Origin: BJGV01 sp964013575
Lineage (GTDB): Bacteria; Pseudomonadota; Gammaproteobacteria; Burkholderiales; Nitrosomonadaceae
Length of the DNA stretch: 20,723 bases
NCBI GenBank assembly: GCA_964013575.1
Contig: CAXGWP010000024.1
Span: forward strand, 1 to 20,723
Direction of reading: 5' to 3'
Part shown: one piece after another, positions 1-6,413 of the stretch
Numbering within the stretch: position 1 is the first letter of the stretch
How the letters are laid out: each line of letters opens with the position of its first letter
Translations under genes and position numbers: made by a program
The notes under the pieces: model-generated
What the model was told of the DNA's origin: nothing
The model's database searches: none
What the model saw: the letters and a program-made list of their open reading frames with translations, nothing else

Positions 1-14
1 TTAGAAAGGTTTTC

Positions 15-701
15 ATGACAGATAATTTAATTATAAAGCCTATTGTACAAGCAATTTCGTTAACTAAATATGTTAGAAGTAGTGAAACTGTACTTACTAT
101 TCTGCAAGATATTAACTTGGAAGTGAATAAGGGGGAAGCTATATCAATTGTGGGAGCGTCTGGGTCAGGAAAATCTACTTTATTAGGGTTACTAGCAGGT
201 CTTGATACACCCTCTAGTGGGAAAGTGTATCTGAATGGAGAAGATATTTTCTCATTGAGTGAAGATGGTAGAGCAGAATTACGTGGTCATTTGCTTGGTT
301 TTGTATTTCAGTCATTTCAGCTGCTTCCAGTGTTTACAGCACTTGAGAATATAATGTTGCCACTAGATTTAGTAGGGGATAGTAATGCACACCAAATAGC
401 ACTAGAAATACTTGAGAGAGTAGGATTAAAGGAACGTATTAATCATTATCCAAAACAGCTTTCAGGAGGAGAGCAGCAGCGCGTAGCTATTGCAAGGGCA
501 TATGTTACAAATCCAAAGCTACTATTAGCTGATGAACCCACTGGCAATTTAGATTTATCTACTGGTAATCAAATTGTTGACCTTATATTTGAACTTAATC
601 GTGAGAGGGGCACAACGCTTATCTTGGTAACTCATGATAAAAATATATCTAGTCGTTGTACACGACAAATTCGGTTGAATGGTGGAAGAATTGGAGAATA
701 A
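15..701 (+). CDS. ybbA: YbbA-type ABC transporter ATP-binding protein
   Basis: This is the cytoplasmic ATPase subunit of a LolD/MacB-type (type VII) ABC system; it powers the permease encoded just downstream. Visible motifs are Walker A GASGSGKST at residues 47-55, the Q-loop glutamine at Q99, the signature LSGGEQQ at 149-155, Walker B LLLADE ending at D173-E174, and the switch histidine H207. The 228-residue length matches E. coli YbbA. The start is ATG with GAAAGG about five bases upstream. The next gene, 41 bases downstream, encodes a YbbP-like permease, which favours YbbA over LolD, whose partners are LolC/E. In E. coli this pair lies divergently beside tesA, a thioesterase gene; whatever lies to the left is outside the window. 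The family assignment is firm, and the YbbA subgroup rests on length and partner. Confidence 0.88.
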   Translation: MTDNLIIKPIVQAISLTKYVRSSETVLTILQDINLEVNKGEAISIVGASGSGKSTLLGLLAGLDTPSSGKVYLNGEDIFSLSEDGRAELRGHLLGFVFQSFQLLPVFTALENIMLPLDLVGDSNAHQIALEILERVGLKERINHYPKQLSGGEQQRVAIARAYVTNPKLLLADEPTGNLDLSTGNQIVDLIFELNRERGTTLILVTHDKNISSRCTRQIRLNGGRIGE

Positions 702-742
702 TTGGTTATATCAACTAAATTTATAGATGTGAAAGATACATT

Positions 743-3250
743 ATGAATCTTTTTAAGCTTTCTTTACGTATGCTATATCGTGATTTGTATGCAGGTGAGC
801 TACACATTCTTATATTTTCGTTAATAATTGCTGTGGGTGGAATGACCACAGTAGGCTTCTTTACTGACCGAGTGCATTTAGCTCTATCCCGTCAGGGAAA
901 TCAACTACTTGGCGCTGATCTTGTTATCGATTCTGATCGGCCTCTTTCAACGTCATATATTAGAGAGGCAAAAAAGGTTGGGTTGAGCACTTCTACTTCA
1001 CTTAAATTCCCTAGCATGGTAGTTAAAGGAGATAAGAATATTTTGGTTGGGATAAAGGCAGTGAGTAATGGCTATCCATTACGTGGCGAATTACGTATTA
1101 CAGATAATGTTAGTAAGGCGATTCCATATAAAAATGATCATGTTGCTTATGATATTCCGTCTCCTGGTTCAGTATGGGTAGGCGAGAAGCTTGCGGCTCG
1201 GCTTTCGTTAGCTAAGGGAGATGTACTTGAGGTTGGAGACGCACGTTTAGAAGTAGCTTCACAGATTACTTTAGAGCCAGATTATTCAATTGGTTTTATA
1301 AATATCGGGCCACGGTTATTGATTAATGTAAACGATCTCCCCAAAACTGGTTTAATACAGGAAGGAAGTCGTATTTCATATCGTTTATTAGTTAGCGGGA
1401 ATGCTGAACTGATAGGGAATTTTAAGAACTGGGTACAGCAGCATTTAAAATCAGGAGAAAGAATACAAGGTATTCGTGAGGCTCGTCCTGAGATTAAAGC
1501 AGCGCTCGAACGGGCAGAAAAATTTTTAAGCCTTGCTGCGATGGCAAGTGTAATTTTAGCTGCAGCAGCAATAGCTCTTGCAACTCGAAGGTTTATTACA
1601 CGTCACTTAGATGGTTGTGCAATTATGCGTTGCTTGGGTGTAAAACAGAATGAAATCTTATATCTATATTTGTACCATTTCTTTATATTTGGACTTGTTG
1701 CAAGCTTTATAGGGTGTTTGCTAGGGATTCTTTCACAAGAAGCTTTAGTTTATTGGCTTTCTAAAATTATAGAGGTTGAATTGCCTTGGCCAAGCTTATT
1801 TCCATTTATACAAGGGATATTAGTTGGCCTAGTGTTGTTGCTAGGTTTTTCTCTTCCTCCTTTACTTAATTTACGTAATGTACCTGCATTAAGTGTTTTA
1901 CGGTGTGATATTAGAACTGTTAGTGCTCATAGTTTGGTAGGTTACGTTTTAGGCCTTACTGCATTGTCAGTACTATTTCTTTGGAAAGCAGGAGATGTGC
2001 GTCTTGGGTTTACGGTTATGATTGGCTTTATTGTCGCCATATTTATTTTTGGATTACTTGCTTTTCTTTTAATAAAGATTATTTCAGGCCTGAGTAGTAC
2101 AGTAGGAGGAGTATGGAAATATGGGTTAGTTGGTATATGGAGGCGTGCTAGTTCTAGTCTTGTGCAAGCTGTGTCTCTTGGGTTAGGGTTGATGGGCCTT
2201 CTGACTCTGATGTTAATTCGAAGTGATTTACTACAAAATTGGCAAACTACCCTGCCACCTGATACACCTAATCATTTTTTAGTAAATATTCAGGAAAATC
2301 AGTTACAAAAATTGGAGGAATTTTTTAAGAGAAATGAGCTCCCTAAGCCATCTATATATCCAATGGTAAGGGGACGGATAATTTCTATTAATGGAAATAA
2401 AGTATTGCCAGAAGACTACACAAATACAAGAGCGCAAAGATTACTGAGGAGAGAATTTAATCTTTCGTGGGCGAATGATATGCGAAGTGATAATCAGATT
2501 ATAGAAGGGAAATGGTGGACAAAAGGATTCAAGGAAAAAGAAATTTTGTCTATGGAGGAAGGTGTTGCAAAGGCATTAGGGATAAAATTGGGCGACACAT
2601 TATCTTTTGATATTGCAGGTAGTATTTTTTCTGTTGTTGTAAGTAGTATACGAAGAGTAGATTGGGACTCATTTCGTGTTAATTTCTTTGCGGTAACGCC
2701 TCCAGGCATATTAGATGGATACCCTACTAGTTATATTACAAGTTTCTATTTGCCACAGAATCAAATGGATATGATGAATAAATTGATAATCTCTTTTCCA
2801 AATTTTTTAGTTATAGATGTAGGAACTGTTATTAAGCAAGTACAGAAAGTTATAGGGCAGGTAACTAAAGCAATTGAATTTGTTTTTTTGTTCACATTAT
2901 TATCTGGATTAATAGTATTGTATGCAGCAGTCATTTCTACCCAAGATGAGCGTATTTATGAGGCTGCAGTATTTCGTACTTTGGGGGCAAAGCGTAGCCA
3001 ATTATTTAGCACATGGATAATTGAATTTTTAATTCTTGGTATCTTATGTGGCTTATTTTCTTCGATGGGGGCAAGTGCATTAGGATATGTTATTGGAAAG
3101 TTTACATTAAATATTCCTTATACATTTAATATTTGGATATGGTTTATAGGTTTATTATTTGGAGTGGCAGGTGTAGTAATATCAGGTATGTTGGGGACAC
3201 GTAGTGCATTATCAAATCCACCAATGATGGTTCTTAGAAGGATAGCCTAG
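743..3250 (+). CDS. ybbP: YbbP-type FtsX-family ABC permease
   Basis: This is the large inner-membrane permease of the YbbA/YbbP system. It has 835 residues, against about 800 in E. coli YbbP, and is much larger than LolC or MacB, because it carries two FtsX-type permease blocks. A first transmembrane segment lies near residues 21-43 and is followed by a periplasmic region of about 200 residues. A membrane cluster spans roughly 262-450 and includes FITRHLDGCAIMRCLGV, the coupling-helix region. A second periplasmic segment spans about 500-700. A C-terminal cluster from about 705 includes AAVFRTLGAKRSQL. The duplicated (I/V)xRxLGxK pattern is typical of FtsX domains. It is co-oriented with ybbA, 41 bases apart, and is probably co-transcribed. 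The ATG has only a weak GAAAG upstream. In E. coli the complex is thought to work on hydrophobic compounds in the membrane; the substrate here is unknown. Confidence 0.85.
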   Translation: MNLFKLSLRMLYRDLYAGELHILIFSLIIAVGGMTTVGFFTDRVHLALSRQGNQLLGADLVIDSDRPLSTSYIREAKKVGLSTSTSLKFPSMVVKGDKNILVGIKAVSNGYPLRGELRITDNVSKAIPYKNDHVAYDIPSPGSVWVGEKLAARLSLAKGDVLEVGDARLEVASQITLEPDYSIGFINIGPRLLINVNDLPKTGLIQEGSRISYRLLVSGNAELIGNFKNWVQQHLKSGERIQGIREARPEIKAALERAEKFLSLAAMASVILAAAAIALATRRFITRHLDGCAIMRCLGVKQNEILYLYLYHFFIFGLVASFIGCLLGILSQEALVYWLSKIIEVELPWPSLFPFIQGILVGLVLLLGFSLPPLLNLRNVPALSVLRCDIRTVSAHSLVGYVLGLTALSVLFLWKAGDVRLGFTVMIGFIVAIFIFGLLAFLLIKIISGLSSTVGGVWKYGLVGIWRRASSSLVQAVSLGLGLMGLLTLMLIRSDLLQNWQTTLPPDTPNHFLVNIQENQLQKLEEFFKRNELPKPSIYPMVRGRIISINGNKVLPEDYTNTRAQRLLRREFNLSWANDMRSDNQIIEGKWWTKGFKEKEILSMEEGVAKALGIKLGDTLSFDIAGSIFSVVVSSIRRVDWDSFRVNFFAVTPPGILDGYPTSYITSFYLPQNQMDMMNKLIISFPNFLVIDVGTVIKQVQKVIGQVTKAIEFVFLFTLLSGLIVLYAAVISTQDERIYEAAVFRTLGAKRSQLFSTWIIEFLILGILCGLFSSMGASALGYVIGKFTLNIPYTFNIWIWFIGLLFGVAGVVISGMLGTRSALSNPPMMVLRRIA

Positions 3251-3262
3251 TAAATTGATTTT

Positions 3263-3309
3263 TTTGATAATGTATTAGATTTAGTATATGTGATATTAGC
3301 ATTATCAAA
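3263..3309 (+). terminator. Inverted repeat after ybbP, possible weak terminator
   Basis: TTTGATAATG at 3263-3272 is matched by its exact reverse complement CATTATCAAA at 3300-3309, followed by TTTT. The ten-base arms lie 13 bases past the ybbP stop. The 27-base loop and AT-rich arms make it weak as an intrinsic terminator; it could instead be an operator. Confidence 0.3.
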
Positions 3310-3362
3310 TTTTATATATGAGTTATATTGTAGTTTCTGCCATGAATAGGTTTTTTATCACA

Positions 3363-3391
3363 TTGATATACTGCTTATTTTTTATTTTAAT
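3363..3391 (+). promoter_or_regulatory. Candidate sigma-70 promoter for the glycosyltransferase
   Basis: TTGATA at 3363-3368 and TTTAAT at 3386-3391 are separated by 17 bases, each matching five of six consensus positions. The predicted start, near 3398, would give a leader of about 40 bases before the ATG at 3440. Such matches are common in AT-rich DNA, so this is only a candidate. Confidence 0.4.
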
Positions 3392-3439
3392 TGCTAAATT
3401 ATCTATAAATTATTGAATATATAGGATTGAATGTAAAAA

Positions 3440-4378
3440 ATGTATCTTTTATCTCTGTGCATACCCACATATAATAGGGCTGATTATCTAGAAAAAACTT
3501 TAAAATCTATATGTGATCAACCTGAATTCAATAGTACCCATGATATTGAAATTGTTATCTCTGACAATAATTCAAATGACCATACTGATTATGTTTGTAA
3601 GAAATTCATTGAGGCATATGGGGATAGAATAAAGTATTTTAGGAACTCGACTAATATATTAGATTTTAATTTTGAGTGCGCATTATCTAGAGGCTCAGGG
3701 GCTCTATTAAAACTAAATAATGATACGCTTATCCATAATAAAAACTCTTTAGTAGAAATATTAAAAACTATTCAAAATAATATAGATAAAAAGCCAGTAA
3801 TCTTCTTTTTGAATGGAAAGGCGCGATCTGGCATTGAACATAAATTTAATGATCTAGATTCTTTTTTGGCTTGTATTTCTTTTTATTCTACTTGGATAGG
3901 AGGGTTTAGTATCTGGAAGAATGATTTGGAGCAATTTGATAATTTTAGCAGATATGCATCAAAACAGTTAGCGCAAACTGATGCGCTGTTAAGGTTAGTT
4001 GACAGAAAACGAATATCTATTGTGAATGACAAGAAATTATTCAAAACAGCACCTATTACTCGTGGAGGATATAATTTCCTGAAGGTATTTCTAACCAATT
4101 ATATAAATATACTGGAGGAGTGTGTAAAAGAAGAGAAGATTAGCAAAAAAATTTTCTTAGATGAAAAACTGAAGCTATTAACTCACCAAATTTGTCCTTG
4201 GGTTGCTAGATCTCAACAAAAGCATAATGCTACCTACGATGTTTCAGAGCATTGGGATTATTTGTTTAGATATTTTGCTAATGACCCTAAGGCTATAGCC
4301 TTATATTGTGTTAATTATATTCGTTATAATATTAAATATTTCTTTATGAAGAATATACTACCATACTGGAAGAACTAA
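3440..4378 (+). CDS. Family 2 glycosyltransferase, abequosyltransferase-like
   Basis: This is a soluble or peripheral GT-A fold glycosyltransferase, likely to transfer a sugar to a surface glycan. The N-terminus SLCIPTYNRADYLEKTLKSI (residues 5-24) is the classic GT2 nucleotide-sugar binding start and resembles RfbV-type abequosyltransferases. The second motif, ISDNNSNDHT, lies at 40-49. Where the metal-binding DxD is expected, LKLNNDTL (90-97) has N93-N94-D95, so one acidic residue is replaced. No transmembrane helix is evident. Its length of 312 residues is normal for the family. It is a single gene between ybbP and ssb with no polysaccharide genes nearby, and by eye it is more AT-rich than its neighbours, so it may have been acquired by transfer. 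The ATG is preceded by AGGA at 3423-3426 with a long 13-base spacing; an ATG at 3431 is closed at once by TAA. Confidence 0.75.
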   Translation: MYLLSLCIPTYNRADYLEKTLKSICDQPEFNSTHDIEIVISDNNSNDHTDYVCKKFIEAYGDRIKYFRNSTNILDFNFECALSRGSGALLKLNNDTLIHNKNSLVEILKTIQNNIDKKPVIFFLNGKARSGIEHKFNDLDSFLACISFYSTWIGGFSIWKNDLEQFDNFSRYASKQLAQTDALLRLVDRKRISIVNDKKLFKTAPITRGGYNFLKVFLTNYINILEECVKEEKISKKIFLDEKLKLLTHQICPWVARSQQKHNATYDVSEHWDYLFRYFANDPKAIALYCVNYIRYNIKYFFMKNILPYWKN

Positions 4379-4394
4379 TTAGGGTATATTAGTA

Positions 4395-4410
4395 AGAATA
4401 ATATTATTCT
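4395..4410. repeat. 16-base perfect palindrome between convergent genes
   Basis: AGAATAATATTATTCT is perfectly self-complementary. It lies between the 3' ends of the glycosyltransferase and ssb. ATTAG at 4388-4392 and CTAAT at 4409-4413 form a second, overlapping pairing. With no adjoining T-run and only AT-rich arms it is not a standard terminator, though its position between convergent genes would suit one. Confidence 0.4.
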
Positions 4411-4493
4411 AATTTAGCTGTATTTGTAGTTTTTTAAAGTCTTTTTACGCACATAGCAATTATCAACAGAGATCATAGCATATTGTTTCTATT

Positions 4494-4961
4494 CTAAAAT
4501 GGTATATCGTCATCCATATCTCCAAATCCACTGCTAGTATTATTTGTAGATGAATTACTATTTGTGGTAGTTTCTTTAGGAGGTGTAGCTTTATTATTCT
4601 TATTTTCTCCCTCGTAACCACTTCCTCCTGGCCTATTACCTAGCATTCTCATTTCGTTTGCTATGATTTCTGTTGTATATCGATCGGTTCCTGCTTTATC
4701 TGTCCATTTGCGAGTTTCAAGTCTACCCTCAACATAGACAGAATTTCCTTTTTTTAGGTATTCACCTACGATCTCAGCAAGCTTTCTATAAAAAGTTATA
4801 CGGTGCCATTCAGTTTTCTCTTTCTTCTCACCTGTTTTATCTTTCCATGTTTCAGAAGTTGCTAATGTGATGTTAGTAACTGCCTCACCATTAGGCATAT
4901 AGCGGATTTCTGGGTCTTTACCAAGATTGCCAATTAATATTACTTTATTTATTGACGCCAT
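4494..4961 (-). CDS. ssb: Single-stranded DNA-binding protein
   Basis: SSB binds single-stranded DNA as a tetramer in replication, recombination and repair, and recruits partner proteins through its acidic tail. Residues 1-110 form the OB fold, beginning with MASINKVILIGNLGKDPEIR. A glycine/serine/asparagine-rich linker of low complexity follows, and the protein ends in DDDIPF, the canonical partner-binding tip. The 155-residue length is typical. The ATG directly follows the TAA of the upstream MFS gene, and its Shine-Dalgarno GGGAGGT (4966-4972 in complement) lies inside the last codons of that gene, so translation of the two is probably coupled. An ssb gene close to a divergent uvrA is a common gammaproteobacterial arrangement. 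Confidence 0.97.
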   Translation of the reverse strand: MASINKVILIGNLGKDPEIRYMPNGEAVTNITLATSETWKDKTGEKKEKTEWHRITFYRKLAEIVGEYLKKGNSVYVEGRLETRKWTDKAGTDRYTTEIIANEMRMLGNRPGGSGYEGENKNNKATPPKETTTNSNSSTNNTSSGFGDMDDDIPF

Positions 4962-6347
4962 TTATACCTCCCTTTCTAGTATTTGTGCAACTTTTGCTTC
5001 ATCAAATCCATGCATATCTACTTTTAGATATGCAACCCTTTCATTTGCTAATACTAATGCTTCATGTACACCATTTAAAGAGACTAGCTCATGTGATAAT
5101 TTATTCGCTTTACCTGCTTCCATTTCTTTTATATGGTATATTTTTGTGCGTACAGCTGCAGGAGTTTTCATAGTAATAGCAAGTATTAGCCATAATGCCA
5201 GTAGAATGCTACAAAATGCAAATAATGCTGAACTACCATAATATTCATATATATATCCCCCTGCAGTTGCTCCAGTAAATGTCCCTAAGAATTGGATGCT
5301 ACTATATATTCCAATAGCTGTTCCTTTTGCATCTATTGGCGAGATTTTTGAAATGAGTGATGGTAGGCTAGCTTCAAGAAGATTAAATGCAGCAAAGAAA
5401 ACTAGCAACGCAACTACCATGCCAGGAATGGAATCAAGAGTGAGGGCCAATAGACTTTGGCTGACTAATAAAGTTAATACTGCTAGCGAAAATACTGGCT
5501 TAAGTTTAATTTTTCTCTCGGAGTAGATAATTATTGGAATTATGAGCAACATGGAAATAAATAATACTGGTAAATATATCTGCCAATGATCATCTATTTC
5601 TAATCCAGCCTTTCTTAGTGAAGTTGGAACTATAAGCCAAAGTACCATAAGTGTTGCATGTAATGTAAACACACCAAAATTTAGGCGCAATAATTCAGAA
5701 TCCTTTAGTACATTAGCGAATCTTCTTGGGGCTGCTTCAGTATCTGAATGGAAGCGGGAGAATTGAGGATTAGGGATAATCTTATAGACTACTAATATGG
5801 CTAATATTGCCAGAACACCAGTCATGATAAAGATCCCTGGTACTCCTATTAAGTTATTTAATGTAGGTGCAATGATAAGTGAGAGAGCAAAGACAGTGCC
5901 AATTGTCATTCCAATTGAGGCCATTGCTTTTGTACGGTGTTCTTCACGGGTAAGGTCTGCAGCTAATGCCATTATTGCTGCAGAGATTGCACCAGACCCT
6001 TGGATAATACGGCCAAGTATTATCCAATAAATGTTATCAGCAGAAGCGGCTATAAAGCTTCCTAGAGCAAATAGGATTAAACCAAGATAGATAACTGGTT
6101 TACGCCCTATATGATCAGATAGCCAACCAAAAGGGATCTGTAGTATGGCTTGAGTAAGTCCGTAGGAGCCAAGTGCAATACCAATTAATGTGTAATTATT
6201 TTCTCCTGGTAGGCTCTCTGCATAAAATGCAAAAACTGGGAGAATAATGAACATTCCAAGCATTCGTAATCCATAGACTATTGCTAATCCAGCAGTAGCA
6301 CGGATCTCAATTTGAGACATTTTATCAGGAGGAGAATAGTTAGACAT
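4962..6347 (-). CDS. yajR: YajR-type MFS transporter with C-terminal ferredoxin-like domain
   Basis: This is an inner-membrane major facilitator, probably a proton-driven exporter of unknown substrate. Twelve hydrophobic segments span about residues 14-390. The loop between helices 2 and 3 carries the MFS motif A, GWLSDHIGRKPVI. After the last helix, about 65 C-terminal cytosolic residues contain GVHEALVLANERVAYLKVD, which resembles the beta-alpha-beta YAM (HMA-like) domain found in E. coli YajR (454 residues). I start at the ATG at 6347; a TTG directly before it, at 6350, also opens the frame. Neither has a good Shine-Dalgarno. The gene is divergent from uvrA and leads directly into ssb with no gap. 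The MFS assignment is firm, while the YajR subgroup rests on the tail and overall size. Confidence 0.85.
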   Translation of the reverse strand: MSNYSPPDKMSQIEIRATAGLAIVYGLRMLGMFIILPVFAFYAESLPGENNYTLIGIALGSYGLTQAILQIPFGWLSDHIGRKPVIYLGLILFALGSFIAASADNIYWIILGRIIQGSGAISAAIMALAADLTREEHRTKAMASIGMTIGTVFALSLIIAPTLNNLIGVPGIFIMTGVLAILAILVVYKIIPNPQFSRFHSDTEAAPRRFANVLKDSELLRLNFGVFTLHATLMVLWLIVPTSLRKAGLEIDDHWQIYLPVLFISMLLIIPIIIYSERKIKLKPVFSLAVLTLLVSQSLLALTLDSIPGMVVALLVFFAAFNLLEASLPSLISKISPIDAKGTAIGIYSSIQFLGTFTGATAGGYIYEYYGSSALFAFCSILLALWLILAITMKTPAAVRTKIYHIKEMEAGKANKLSHELVSLNGVHEALVLANERVAYLKVDMHGFDEAKVAQILEREV

Positions 6348-6374
6348 CAATCAAATTAGGAAAATAATAGAAAG

Positions 6375-6398
6375 TTGGGTATATTAGCAGGTTGCTAA
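6375..6398 (+). promoter_or_regulatory. Putative uvrA control region: TATATT box plus dyad
   Basis: TTGGGTATATTAGC (6375-6388) includes a -10-like TATATT at 6380-6385. It overlaps a short perfect dyad, TTAGCA-GGT-TGCTAA, at 6384-6398, ending 15 bases before the uvrA ATG. No convincing -35 box and no CTGT-N8-ACAG LexA site are visible. The role as promoter or operator is inferred from position. Confidence 0.35.
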
Positions 6399-6413
6399 GT
6401 GGTTAGGTAGCCA

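Noticed and set aside
4927..5241. Open frame on the plus strand opposite the MFS gene (also frames at 4952, 5296 and 5797)
   Set aside because: They lie antisense to a clear transporter, show no family motif, and result from the codon composition of the real gene.
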